A DNA stretch of 64,000 bases from an uncultured Flavobacteriales bacterium (GTDB lineage Bacteria > Bacteroidota > Bacteroidia > Flavobacteriales > BACL11), in assembly GCA_943788405.1 (NCBI GenBank), contig CALSQD010000002.1, forward strand, positions 1,197,701-1,261,700, given 5' to 3'. A model generated the notes under the pieces. That model worked only from the letters and a program-made list of their open reading frames with translations. It was not told the origin of the DNA and ran no database searches. Positions 27,236 through 35,945 of this stretch are shown here, in pieces (the first letter of the stretch is position 1; every line of letters begins with the position of its first letter). Both the position numbers and the translations under genes were made by a program.

Positions 27236-27553
27236 ATGGGAAATATGGAAAAAACCTTAACATGGGGACTCGTAATTGTTTTATTAGGCTATTTATTTGT
27301 TATTAATTGTGAATGTGGTGAAGAAAGTACTTGCACACTAAACAATGGCTTTAATATAGGCTTTGAAGATGATGCAAAAGAGGTAAAGAAAGAAATAAAA
27401 GTAGAAATTCAAGTAGAAGATGAAAATCTTGATATAGACAGTATAGTAGATGCAGTACTTGAAGACATTGATATGGAGAGTGATGTTGACACCCTAATTG
27501 AAATTAATATTGATTTAACTGAGGATGCCAAAGAAGAAACAACTGAAGGATAA
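27236..27553 (+). CDS. Small acidic membrane protein of unknown function
   Basis: A 105-residue protein. One membrane helix lies near the N-terminus (LTWGLVIVLLGYLFVINC), followed by a Cys-rich turn (CECGEESTC) and a very acidic domain with alternating patterns (IKVEIQVEDENLDIDSIVDAVLEDIDMESD). I do not recognise the family. The anchor with an acidic domain suggests a membrane-tethered adaptor or ion-binding protein, but that is a guess. It follows nadE by 45 nt and is closed by a good terminator. Confidence 0.65.
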   Translation: MGNMEKTLTWGLVIVLLGYLFVINCECGEESTCTLNNGFNIGFEDDAKEVKKEIKVEIQVEDENLDIDSIVDAVLEDIDMESDVDTLIEINIDLTEDAKEETTEG

Positions 27554-27574
27554 ATTATTCTTTTATAAGATATT

Positions 27575-27604
27575 AAAACCCATTCCGAAAAGAGTGGGTT
27601 TTTT
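27575..27604 (+). terminator. Terminator after the small acidic protein
   Basis: AAAACCCA (27575-27582) pairs with TGGGTTTT (27595-27602); TTTTTT and TTATT follow. It separates the nadE side from the 21-bp array. Confidence 0.8.
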
Positions 27605-27621
27605 ATTACATAAAGTAAGCA

Positions 27622-27894
27622 CAAACAGTCTGCAGCAAATCCCGAACAGTAAAATAAACAGTACGAACAGTCTAAAAGTAATCCCGAACAGTAAAATAAA
27701 CAGTACGAACAGTTGAAAAGTAATCCCGAACAGAAAAATAAACAGTACGAACAGTTGAAAGAAGTGTACGAACAGTCTAAAAGTAATCCCGAACAGTTGA
27801 AAAAACAGTACGAACAAAAAAATAAATGGTACGAACAGTCGAAAAAAGTGTACGAACAGTCTAAAAGTAATCCCGAACAAAAAATTAAACACCC
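27622..27894. repeat. 21-bp tandem array A, 13 units
   Basis: The string CGAACA recurs at 27643, 27664, 27685, 27706, 27727, 27748, 27769, 27790, 27811, 27832, 27853 and 27874, exactly 21 bp apart each time. A degenerate unit (CAAACA) stands at 27622. Units fall in two main types: CGAACAGT followed by CTAAAAGTAATCC, and CGAACAGT followed by AAAATAAACAGTA. One + frame reads Glu-Gln-Lys-rich heptads (YEQSKSN, PEQLKKQ) but has TAA stops at 27650-27652 and 27692-27694 and no ATG. No spacers, so not CRISPR. The array sits between two terminators. Confidence 0.9.
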
Positions 27895-28032
27895 AACAGC
27901 AATAGCGGACTTTTACTTATACCCCTGTGTCAATGTAACCCACCTCTAACTCCTCTAAGGTGGAGAATCCTAAAACAGGAGAGCAGCTAAAGGAAAAGAT
28001 AGCCACACCTAAAGGCTCGCTATGACAGAAAG
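27895..28032. other. Intergenic stretch without a gene
   Basis: Together with array A this fills the 509-bp gap between the small acidic protein and lnt. I see no start codon with a plausible frame. CCCAACAGCAAT at 27892-27903 is repeated in the lnt terminator at 28041-28052, and the text from AACCCACCTCTAACTCC on resembles low-complexity intergenic filler. Confidence 0.5.
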
Positions 28033-28064
28033 AAAAAAGCCCAACAGCAATGTTAGGCTTTTTT
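28033..28064 (-). terminator. Terminator after lnt
   Basis: AAAAAAGCC then CAACA pairs with TGTTAGGCTTTTTT around a GCAA loop. The lnt stop codon (28063-28065) overlaps its edge. T-runs flank both sides, so it may act in both directions. Confidence 0.8.
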
Positions 28065-29607
28065 ATTTCCTCAACTTCCCTTTTACAAAAGAAGTAATCA
28101 TTAACATAAAGGCCACAAAAACTGAGAGCCTACCAATATAATCGCCAAACACACTATAAAAAGTAGTTTCATTATTCAATTCAACATCAGCAGCAATACA
28201 AATATCTTCATCCCAATTTGTACTTTCAAGCACTTCTCCTTTTGCATTAATCACACCAGAAATTCCTGTATTGGCCGATCGAATAATTGTTTTTCTTTGT
28301 TCAACTGCCCTTAGGCGAGCATAGGTAAAATGCTGCTTATAACCTGCCGTATTTTTCCACCAACCATCATTGGTAATAATAGCAATCAAGTTTGTATTTC
28401 CTTTTTGCAAATCGCCATAGATACTTTCATAGCAAATAAGTGGTGTAATTATTTTATCATCAATCATAAAATGATGTTTCTTATTATCACTCCCTAAGGA
28501 ACCACTAATACCGCCCAAATCAACTGCTAAAGCTGCCAATTTATCCAATACACTTGGGTAAGGCATTTTTTCTACCCCAGGCACTAGTTTTGTTTTATGA
28601 TACACCTGAACCAAACCACTATCTGGAATAAAAATAGCTGAATTATAAGCATCATAAAAAATACGCTCTTTTCTTATTTGGCGTGCAGTAGCTGTTTTGC
28701 TCTCGCCATGACCAAACATTTTATAAGTACTTGCCCCAACCAGAATATTCAAATTAGGCAACTCTTTTTGCAATTCCCTGAACGCCCTGACGCTATAAGT
28801 TGCCTCAATTTTATTTTCCCAAATACCTTCCAACAAAGCTGTTTCTGGCCCTATTAAAAATTCAGTTTCTTGTGTAAGTTCAGTTTTTGCCAAAGCAATA
28901 AAATCAGCCAACTGCTGCTCATAACCCACTGCAAACTTATCGGTATAAGGATCAACATTAGGCTGTACAATTAATACTTTTAGCTTGGCATCACCTTCCT
29001 CATCAGGAATAAGAAAAAAAGAAGACAACAAAGGGATAATCATCACAGCAAGAGGAAGAAACATTGCTTTAGTTGTTTTTATTTTTGATAAACGGAATAA
29101 TAAAACATTCATTAATAGTACCCAAATAGTACCTCCTAAAACCCCTGTATATTCATACCACTGCACCACATCAGGCACACTAGCAAAGCCATTACCCAAA
29201 GTAAGCCAAGGCCAAGAAAGCTCCCAATTCAAATGCAAATACTCCATACTAACCCAAACCAGTAACAGAGCTACATACCCTAAGCGATCCCTTGTATTTG
29301 CTTTTATTTTATGAAAAATATAAAATGCAGTTGCCATAAGTGTTGCGTTAACTAAAAAGGCAGCAATAGCCCCAAAGAGAGTTGCATGATACACCCAATA
29401 AGTAGTAATGGCATTAAAAATAAAAAAAGCTAAGAAAGCACACCAAAAGACAACTCTTCCTTTTTTAGGATGAGCTGATTTTTGCATCTCATCCTCCAAC
29501 ATTAATAAGGGAACAAAGGCAAAAAATAGTACAGGAAAAATACCAATTTCTGGCCATGCAAATGCTAATAATAATCCGCTTAATAGTGCTAAAAATGATT
29601 TTTTCAT
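28063..29607 (-). CDS. lnt: Apolipoprotein N-acyltransferase
   Basis: A 514-residue inner-membrane enzyme that adds the third acyl chain to lipoproteins. About six N-terminal helices precede a periplasmic nitrilase-type domain. The catalytic triad is visible: Glu in IGPETALLEG, Lys in YHKTKLVPG and Cys in PLICYESIYG. The final helix (LSVFVAFMLMITSF) matches family topology. Relevant to the lipoproteins LptE and GldD coded in this window. Divergent from pssA with 33 bp between start codons. Confidence 0.94.
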   Translation of the reverse strand: MKKSFLALLSGLLLAFAWPEIGIFPVLFFAFVPLLMLEDEMQKSAHPKKGRVVFWCAFLAFFIFNAITTYWVYHATLFGAIAAFLVNATLMATAFYIFHKIKANTRDRLGYVALLLVWVSMEYLHLNWELSWPWLTLGNGFASVPDVVQWYEYTGVLGGTIWVLLMNVLLFRLSKIKTTKAMFLPLAVMIIPLLSSFFLIPDEEGDAKLKVLIVQPNVDPYTDKFAVGYEQQLADFIALAKTELTQETEFLIGPETALLEGIWENKIEATYSVRAFRELQKELPNLNILVGASTYKMFGHGESKTATARQIRKERIFYDAYNSAIFIPDSGLVQVYHKTKLVPGVEKMPYPSVLDKLAALAVDLGGISGSLGSDNKKHHFMIDDKIITPLICYESIYGDLQKGNTNLIAIITNDGWWKNTAGYKQHFTYARLRAVEQRKTIIRSANTGISGVINAKGEVLESTNWDEDICIAADVELNNETTFYSVFGDYIGRLSVFVAFMLMITSFVKGKLRK

Positions 29608-29627
29608 ATTGGTTACAAATATTATGA

Positions 29628-29635
29628 TATTTTTG
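29628..29635 (+). promoter_or_regulatory. Candidate -7 box for pssA
   Basis: TATTTTTG is a perfect TAnnTTTG match and ends 5 nt before the pssA ATG. ATTG stands 16 nt upstream, a shorter spacer than usual. If used, the message would be leaderless or nearly so. Confidence 0.4.
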
Positions 29636-29640
29636 CTGAT

Positions 29641-30360
29641 ATGAATGCAATCAAAAGAAATATCCCAAATATAATTACTCTTGCTAACTTAACTTGCGGA
29701 TTATTTGCAATTATTTTTGCTTTTCAAGGGGACTTAAAAGTGGCTTCCTTTTGTGTTTTTTTAGGTGCTTTTTTTGATTTTTTTGATGGACTTGCTGCAC
29801 GACTTTTAAAAGTAAGCGGAGAGCTTGGTAAACAATTAGACTCCATGGCCGATATGGTTACTTTTGGTGTAGCGCCAGGATTTATACTTTACCACTGGAT
29901 GTTTGATTTAAATCACCCCTATTTATTAGAAAAAAGCCAGTTATATGGATTCTTCTTTCCTGAATTATTTGCATTGTTGATTCCAATTTTATCAGCTTAC
30001 CGATTAGCAAATTTCAATATTGATACTAGGCAAACTACTTCTTTTATTGGTTTACCAACTCCTGCACTTGCAATATTTATTGCTTGCATTCCATTTATTA
30101 GTATTGATCAATTCCCAATCTTTTTCAACTTAACTTTCTTATCAATTATTGCAATAATAATGCCTTTACTTTTAGTAGCTGAAATTCCTTTGTTTTCATT
30201 AAAGCTTAGCGCATCAGAAAACCTGACTTCTAGGTTAAACATAATCAGAATTATACTTATTTTAGCAGCAGTTGTATTATTATTCGTTTTTCAGTTTGCT
30301 GCTATACCATTTATTGTAATTTTGTACCTGATTTTATCACTATTAAATAATATACTATAA
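29641..30360 (+). CDS. pssA: CDP-diacylglycerol--serine O-phosphatidyltransferase
   Basis: A 239-residue membrane enzyme making phosphatidylserine, precursor of phosphatidylethanolamine. The CDP-alcohol phosphatidyltransferase signature is complete: DGLAAR, then GELGKQLDSMAD with both metal-binding aspartates. Six or more helices follow. This is the membrane (type II) PssA of Bacteroidota and Gram-positives, not the E. coli peripheral type. purS starts 2 nt after its stop. Confidence 0.93.
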   Translation: MNAIKRNIPNIITLANLTCGLFAIIFAFQGDLKVASFCVFLGAFFDFFDGLAARLLKVSGELGKQLDSMADMVTFGVAPGFILYHWMFDLNHPYLLEKSQLYGFFFPELFALLIPILSAYRLANFNIDTRQTTSFIGLPTPALAIFIACIPFISIDQFPIFFNLTFLSIIAIIMPLLLVAEIPLFSLKLSASENLTSRLNIIRIILILAAVVLLFVFQFAAIPFIVILYLILSLLNNIL

Positions 30361-30362
30361 TT

Positions 30363-30614
30363 ATGAAGTTCAAAGCTGAAATAGATGTAATGCCACTTAA
30401 ATCATTATTAGACCCACAAGGAAAAGCTGTATCAGCTAGTATGGGGAATGTTGGTTTATCCGAAATTGGAAATGTAAGAATTGGTAAACACATTACATTA
30501 GAAGTTGAAGCAGACAACAAAGAAGTTGCAGCATCAAAAGTAGATGAAGCTTGCAAAAAAATGCTTTGCAATCAAATTATGGAATCTTTTGAATTTACTT
30601 TAACAGAGGCGTAA
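30363..30614 (+). CDS. purS: FGAM synthase small subunit PurS
   Basis: An 83-residue protein of the PurS family (KFKAEIDVMPLKSLLDPQGKAV, then EIGNVRIGKHITLEVE). PurS bridges PurL and PurQ in the three-part formylglycinamidine ribonucleotide synthase of purine synthesis and helps to pass ammonia. No purL or purQ is in this window. It appears to be transcribed with pssA. The 70 bp to the convergent lptB stop contains only weak hairpins. Confidence 0.85.
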   Translation: MKFKAEIDVMPLKSLLDPQGKAVSASMGNVGLSEIGNVRIGKHITLEVEADNKEVAASKVDEACKKMLCNQIMESFEFTLTEA

Positions 30615-30684
30615 TTGATTATTGGTTTGGCTGATTATTTGTTTATCCGATAAGTAAATAAACACATCACCAAATAAACATCTT

Positions 30685-31410
30685 TTATCTTCTCAGTTCA
30701 AAGTTTTTACCCAAGTACACTTTTCTCACCTGTTCATCTGAAGCTAACTCTTCAGCAGTACCTTGTTTTAGGATATTACCCTCAAACAATAAATAGGCTC
30801 TATCCGTAATTTTTAGGGTTTCATGCACATTATGATCGGTAATTAATATCCCGATATTTTTATCTTTTAGCTTTGCAACTATCTGCTGAATATCCTCCAC
30901 TGCAATAGGATCAACTCCTGCAAAAGGCTCATCCAATAAAATAAACTTAGGGTTTGTAGCCAAGGCCCTAGCAATTTCTGTTCGTCTTCTTTCCCCTCCT
31001 GAAAGCAAACCTCCCATATTTTTACGCACATGCTGTAAGCTAAACTCATCCAATAAACTCTCACACTTTTCAAGCTGTTCTGCCTTACTTAGTTTAGTCA
31101 TTTCAAGAACAGAAAGGATGTTATCTTCAACCGTCATTTTACGAAAAACAGAAGCCTCCTGAGCCAAATAACCTACACCAAGCTGAGCACGCTTATACAT
31201 GGGTAATTTTGTAATATTAGTATCGTCCAAATAAACCGAACCATCATTAGGTTTTACTAAACCAACCATCATATAAAATGAAGTTGTTTTTCCTGCGCCA
31301 TTAGGCCCTAAAAGCCCAACAATTTCACCTTGCTTTACCTCAACAGAAACGCCCTTAACCACCGCACGCTTTCCATAGTATTTTACAATATTATCTGCTC
31401 TTAAAATCAT
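30685..31410 (-). CDS. lptB: LPS export ABC transporter ATP-binding protein LptB
   Basis: A 241-residue ATPase powering LptFG-driven removal of LPS from the inner membrane. Walker [11 protein letters not shown]-loop with [11 protein letters not shown], signature LSGGERRR, Walker [13 protein letters not shown] and the H-loop ITDHNVHE are intact. The QEASVF after the Q-loop is typical of LptB. Its start overlaps the tatC stop by 4 nt (ATGA), giving kdsD-tatC-lptB as one leftward unit. Confidence 0.94.
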   Translation of the reverse strand: MILRADNIVKYYGKRAVVKGVSVEVKQGEIVGLLGPNGAGKTTSFYMMVGLVKPNDGSVYLDDTNITKLPMYKRAQLGVGYLAQEASVFRKMTVEDNILSVLEMTKLSKAEQLEKCESLLDEFSLQHVRKNMGGLLSGGERRRTEIARALATNPKFILLDEPFAGVDPIAVEDIQQIVAKLKDKNIGILITDHNVHETLKITDRAYLLFEGNILKQGTAEELASDEQVRKVYLGKNFELRR

Positions 31411-32219
31411 GCTTTTTCCTTTTCTTGATTTTTAATTACTCTTGCTGAAATTTTAATACTCAGCTCATACAATATGATTAACGGAAAAGAAACTAAAATC
31501 TGAGATGTAATGTCAGGAGGTGTAATTACAGCCGATAGAATAAGTGTAACTACCATTGCATGCTTACGATAGATTCGCATAAATTCAGGAGTTAGTAAGC
31601 CAATCTTAGTTAAGAAGTACACCAAAATTGGTAACTCAAAAATAATTCCGTTTGCTAAACTCACTGTAGTAACTGTTGAAATAAATGAGGTTAAGCTAAT
31701 TTGATTTGCTACTGTACTACTCACTTGATAAGACCCTAAAAAATTAACAGATAATGGAGCAATTACATAGTAACCAAACAATACACCAAACAAAAATAAA
31801 ACTGAACTAAAAAAAACTATTCCTCTAGCCATTTTTGTTTCTCCATCATGCAAAGCAGGACGAATAAAACACCATAATTCCCAAAAAACATAAGGGAATG
31901 CAGCAATAAAACCAGCAAAAATAGAAGTTGTAATATGAGTAGAAAACTGTCCACTCATGCTTATATTCATTAAACTAAAAGGAGAATCCTCCATACAAAG
32001 CGCATCATCTAATCCTAAAAAATTAGAAATACTGCACAAAGCTTTATAAGTAGGGAAATCAGGTTTTTTAGGACCCAAAAGAATAACATCAAAAACAATC
32101 TCTTTAAAAATAAAAGCAATAACAGCAAAAAACATAATTGCCCCTGCCGAACGAATTAAATGCCATCTGAAAATTTCCAAATGATCTAAAAAAGACATTT
32201 CTTCTTCTCTTTCCTCCAT
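31407..32219 (-). CDS. tatC: Sec-independent protein translocase TatC
   Basis: A 270-residue polytopic membrane protein, receptor for twin-arginine signal peptides. The cytoplasmic start [18 protein letters not shown] carries the conserved Glu. [19 protein letters not shown] and [14 protein letters not shown] follow, with [23 protein letters not shown] at the end; six helices are expected. No tatA is in the window. It starts in the kdsD stop codon (TAATG). Confidence 0.94.
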   Translation of the reverse strand: MEEREEEMSFLDHLEIFRWHLIRSAGAIMFFAVIAFIFKEIVFDVILLGPKKPDFPTYKALCSISNFLGLDDALCMEDSPFSLMNISMSGQFSTHITTSIFAGFIAAFPYVFWELWCFIRPALHDGETKMARGIVFFSSVLFLFGVLFGYYVIAPLSVNFLGSYQVSSTVANQISLTSFISTVTTVSLANGIIFELPILVYFLTKIGLLTPEFMRIYRKHAMVVTLILSAVITPPDITSQILVSFPLIILYELSIKISARVIKNQEKEKA

Positions 32220-33184
32220 TAAACTACACCTTCTTTAATTATCTCGTGAATATGAACAATACCTTTATACTGATCACCATCCATCACTACTAACTGACTA
32301 ATATTATATTTTTCCATAAGCTGCAAAGCATCATAAGCAAGTGTATTTATCTCAATTGATTTAGGATTAACACACATAATATCACTAGCAATAAGGCTAG
32401 TAAACGAATCGCCTTTCTCAAGCATTCTTCTTAAATCACCATCTGTAATAATTCCTTTTAGCTTTTCATTTTCAATCACTGCAGTTGCTCCTAATCGTTT
32501 CTTTGAAATTTCCATTATCACTTCATTGATGGTTGCTTCACCACTTACTTGAGGACTACTATTCTCATGCAAAATATCAGAAAGTTTCAAAAACAATCTT
32601 TTTCCTAAAGTTCCTCCAGGATGAAAACGAGCAAAATCTTTATCCGTGAAATTCTTGCAAGCTAACAAAGTAACTGCCAAAGCATCTCCCATTACAAGCT
32701 GTGCAGTAGTAGATGATGTTGGTGCTAAATTATTTGGGCAAGCTTCTTTCTCAACACTTACATCCAAAGTAAAATCAGCTTCCTTAGCTAAAAAGGATTC
32801 CATATTACCTGTAAGTGCAATTACAGAATTTCCCATATTTTTAATAAAAGGCAAAAGCGCTTTAATTTCTGGCGTATTTCCACTCTTTGAAACACAAATA
32901 ACAACATCATCATTTAGGATATTACCTAAATCACCATGAATAGCATCAGCAGCATGTAAAAATACAGCTGGTTGCCCGGTAGAATTAAAGGTAGCAACCA
33001 TCTTATTCGCAATATTGGCACTCTTACCTATTCCGGCAACAATCAAACGGCCTTTTGCATTCAAAATCAATTCAATAACCTTAACAAAATCATCATTAAT
33101 GCTATTCTCTAATTTTTTAATTGCTTCTGCCTCTAGAGCTACCGTTTCTTTTGCAATGTTTTTTATTTCAGTTGAAGATTTCAT
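32219..33184 (-). CDS. kdsD: Arabinose-5-phosphate isomerase KdsD/KpsF
   Basis: A 321-residue enzyme interconverting ribulose 5-phosphate and arabinose 5-phosphate, the first step to Kdo of lipid A core. The SIS domain (GRLIVAGIGKSANIANKMVATFNSTG, VICVSKSGNTPEI) is followed by FHPGGTLGKRL and two C-terminal CBS domains. Grouping with tatC and lptB places Kdo supply beside LPS transport. Divergent from recQ with 62 bp between starts; TACTTTTG on the reverse strand near 33222-33229 may be its -7 box. Confidence 0.93.
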   Translation of the reverse strand: MKSSTEIKNIAKETVALEAEAIKKLENSINDDFVKVIELILNAKGRLIVAGIGKSANIANKMVATFNSTGQPAVFLHAADAIHGDLGNILNDDVVICVSKSGNTPEIKALLPFIKNMGNSVIALTGNMESFLAKEADFTLDVSVEKEACPNNLAPTSSTTAQLVMGDALAVTLLACKNFTDKDFARFHPGGTLGKRLFLKLSDILHENSSPQVSGEATINEVIMEISKKRLGATAVIENEKLKGIITDGDLRRMLEKGDSFTSLIASDIMCVNPKSIEINTLAYDALQLMEKYNISQLVVMDGDQYKGIVHIHEIIKEGVV

Positions 33185-33246
33185 AAAAATAAAGTAGTAT
33201 ATTCGTTCTCAAAAACAAGAACAAAAGTATTACTTTTAAATTAAGT

Positions 33247-35433
33247 ATGAGCATTTCTAAAGAAACACTAAACAAAAACCTGAAAAGCATTTTTGGTTTT
33301 AATAGTTTTAGAGCAGATCAAGAGGATATAATCATGAATCTGCTGGAAGGGAATGATAGTATGGTAATAATGCCAACAGGTGGTGGAAAGTCCATGTGTT
33401 ATCAATTACCAGGACTATTATTAGATGGGTGTGCAATTGTGGTGTCTCCACTTATTGCCCTCATGAAAAATCAAGTAGATGTAATAAGAGGCTATTATCA
33501 GAACGAAAGTGTAGCCCATGTACTCAACTCTTCACTATCTAAAACACAAACTAATCAGGTAAAAGAAGACATTAAGTCAGGAAAAACAAAGCTGTTATAT
33601 GTTGCTCCAGAATCCTTAGTTAAACCTGAAAATACAGAATTTTTCAGATCCGTAAAAATATCTTTTTACGCTATTGATGAAGCCCATTGTATTTCAGAAT
33701 GGGGACATGATTTCCGACCTGAATACCGTAAACTAAAACAGATAATTGACAACATAGGAGAGGCACCTATTATTGCACTTACTGCAACTGCAACACCTAA
33801 GGTAAGGCAAGACATCATGAGGAACCTCAAGATAAATGATAATGGAAAATTGTATCTTGATTCTTTTAACAGAAGTAATCTGTTTTATGAAATACGACCT
33901 AAAAAAGATGTTGCTAAACAAATTATACAATATATAAGTACGCGTAAAGGAGAATCAGGTATTGTGTATTGTCTAAGCCGTAAAAAAGTTGAAGAAATTG
34001 CAGAAACTCTTCAGATAAATGGGATTAAGGCATTGCCTTATCATGCAGGTTTGGAAGCAAAAAAGAGAGTTGCTCATCAAGAAGCCTTTTTAATGGATGA
34101 TTGTGATGTAATAGTTGCAACAATTGCCTTTGGAATGGGGATTGATAAACCAGACATCAGATATGTAGTACACCATGATATTCCTAAAAGTTTAGAAGGA
34201 TATTACCAAGAAACTGGGCGTGCAGGGAGAGATGGAGGAAAGGGAGATTTGATTACTTTCTATGACTACAAAGACATTGAAAAACTAGAAAAATTCTTAC
34301 AAGGGAAACCAGTTGCCGAACAAGAAGTTGGTCGTTTACTCATAATGGAAACCATTGCATTTTCTGAAACATCAATGTGTAGAAGAAAATACTTACTTCA
34401 CTATTTCGGAGAGGAATTTGATGCAGGAAAGTGCGATAAGATGTGTGATAATTGTAAAGACCCAAAAGAAAGAGCAGAAGGAAAAAAATATGTAAAACTA
34501 TTACTTGAAGGAGTACTAGCTTGCCGAGAACGATTCAAGCCCAAAGAAATGGCGCGTATTATGGTTGGTGACAGCAATTCACTTATCAAGCAACATATGT
34601 CGCAAATTGAGAATGTTTTTGGTTCAGGAAAAGAGAAATCATTAGGATTTTGGCACTCAATAATAAGACAGGTATATGTAAAACAATTGCTTACCAAAGA
34701 AATTGAAAGCTATGGAATACTTAAAATTACTGATACAGGAAAAGAGTATATAAAAAATCCTTATATTTTTGAAATAACTGAAGACCATGACTATGACAGC
34801 TTAAATTCAGGAAGCGGAAGCAATCAGAAAGGTATTGCTATGGATAAAGTACTCTTTAATATCCTAAAAGATTTAAGAAAAAAAGTAGCCAAAGAAATTG
34901 GCTTACCTCCAGCAATATTATTTATGGAACCTTCCTTAATTGACATGGCAAACCAATACCCAATAACACTTGAGGAAATGGCGCAAGTACAAGGAGTTGG
35001 ACAAGGAAAAGCTAAAAAATACGGACAAGATTTTATCAATGCGATTAAAAAATATGTTGATGAAAATGAGATTGAGCGTCCGAAAGATATTGTTGTTAGA
35101 ACGGTAGCGAATAAAAAATCAAACAAGATATATATTATTCAATCCTTAGATAAAAAACTATGGATAGATGATATTGCAAAAGGAAAAGGGCTGAGCCAAG
35201 AAGAATTACTTACTGAAATGGAAGAAATTGTAGAAACTGGTACTCGCCTAAACCTTGACCACATCATACTTGATATGATGGATGAAGATGAAAGAGAAGA
35301 TATACATGAATTCTTTAAAGAAACTGAAGATTTTTCATTTGATGAAGCAAGAGTAGAATTTGAAGAAGACGAATTTACAGATGATGAAGTTAGACTTTTA
35401 AGAATTGACTTTATCTCAAAAGTAGCAAATTAA
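33247..35433 (+). CDS. recQ: ATP-dependent DNA helicase RecQ
   Basis: A 728-residue 3'-5' superfamily 2 helicase for recombination and replication-fork repair. Motif I MPTGGGKSMCYQLP, motif II DEAHCISEWGHDFRP, motif VI QETGRAGRDG, and the RQC zinc-binding cysteines (MCRRKYLLHYFG...CDKMCDNC). An HRDC domain (residues ~525-600) and a further helical domain follow, ending in a very acidic tail (ETEDFSFDEARVEFEEDEF). This extension beyond HRDC is common in Bacteroidota RecQ. The stop overlaps the next start as TAATG. Confidence 0.96.
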   Translation: MSISKETLNKNLKSIFGFNSFRADQEDIIMNLLEGNDSMVIMPTGGGKSMCYQLPGLLLDGCAIVVSPLIALMKNQVDVIRGYYQNESVAHVLNSSLSKTQTNQVKEDIKSGKTKLLYVAPESLVKPENTEFFRSVKISFYAIDEAHCISEWGHDFRPEYRKLKQIIDNIGEAPIIALTATATPKVRQDIMRNLKINDNGKLYLDSFNRSNLFYEIRPKKDVAKQIIQYISTRKGESGIVYCLSRKKVEEIAETLQINGIKALPYHAGLEAKKRVAHQEAFLMDDCDVIVATIAFGMGIDKPDIRYVVHHDIPKSLEGYYQETGRAGRDGGKGDLITFYDYKDIEKLEKFLQGKPVAEQEVGRLLIMETIAFSETSMCRRKYLLHYFGEEFDAGKCDKMCDNCKDPKERAEGKKYVKLLLEGVLACRERFKPKEMARIMVGDSNSLIKQHMSQIENVFGSGKEKSLGFWHSIIRQVYVKQLLTKEIESYGILKITDTGKEYIKNPYIFEITEDHDYDSLNSGSGSNQKGIAMDKVLFNILKDLRKKVAKEIGLPPAILFMEPSLIDMANQYPITLEEMAQVQGVGQGKAKKYGQDFINAIKKYVDENEIERPKDIVVRTVANKKSNKIYIIQSLDKKLWIDDIAKGKGLSQEELLTEMEEIVETGTRLNLDHIILDMMDEDEREDIHEFFKETEDFSFDEARVEFEEDEFTDDEVRLLRIDFISKVAN

Positions 35434-35945
35434 TGAATACACTAATTTTATCAAGCTCATTAGCTGGAAACTCCCGTTCTTACTTACTATGTAAAGCTGT
35501 AGAACAAGAATTGATAGCAAAAGGAGATAACATTACTTTTGTAGATGCGAGAACAATACCTTTAAAGCCAGTACACAAAGGCTTAACTTCTGAAATGGAG
35601 CATTTAGCAAAACAAGTAGAAGCTGCTGACAATATCATTATTGGTATGGGCGTACATTGCTACAGTGTAAATGATGCTTTAAAAATTATTTTAGATGCTT
35701 GTTTTGGAAAAGCAACAGGGAAATTCTTTGGAATATTATGTGCTGCAGGAGGTGAAAGAAGTTACTTATCTACAATGCACCTTACTCAAATTTGCATGAA
35801 CGAATGGCGTATGATGCAATTACCAAGAATAGTATATGCTACTGGAAAAGATTTTACTGAAGATACTATTTCCTCAAGTGAAGTATTAGAAAGAATCAAA
35901 CTCTTCTCAGAAGAATTTCATACTATAGGGAATAAATTAGTTTAG
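35433..35945 (+). CDS. Flavodoxin-like NAD(P)H-dependent reductase
   Basis: A 170-residue flavodoxin fold protein. The FMN phosphate loop is SSSLAGNSRSYLL, and the second FMN contact region is IIIGMGVHCYSVNDALKIILD. The LCAAGGERSYLS segment matches the NADPH-dependent FMN reductase group. The substrate is unknown. Translation is probably coupled to recQ through TAATG. Its stop overlaps the stop of the convergent M20 gene. Confidence 0.8.
   Translation: MNTLILSSSLAGNSRSYLLCKAVEQELIAKGDNITFVDARTIPLKPVHKGLTSEMEHLAKQVEAADNIIIGMGVHCYSVNDALKIILDACFGKATGKFFGILCAAGGERSYLSTMHLTQICMNEWRMMQLPRIVYATGKDFTEDTISSSEVLERIKLFSEEFHTIGNKLV

Noticed and set aside
27563-27892. 109-codon reverse-strand frame across array A, with Leu/Phe heptads
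   Set aside because: It is open only because of the repeat; it has extreme composition, no conserved features, and overlaps the terminator of the upstream gene.
27713-27949. + frame of Glu/Gln-rich heptads within array A
   Set aside because: No ATG; the same frame has TAA codons just upstream in two equivalent units. Kept as a repeat and not as a gene.
30615-30684. Hairpin between purS and lptB (TGTTTAT and ATAAACA)
   Set aside because: AT-only 7-bp stem with no T-tract; too weak to call a terminator.
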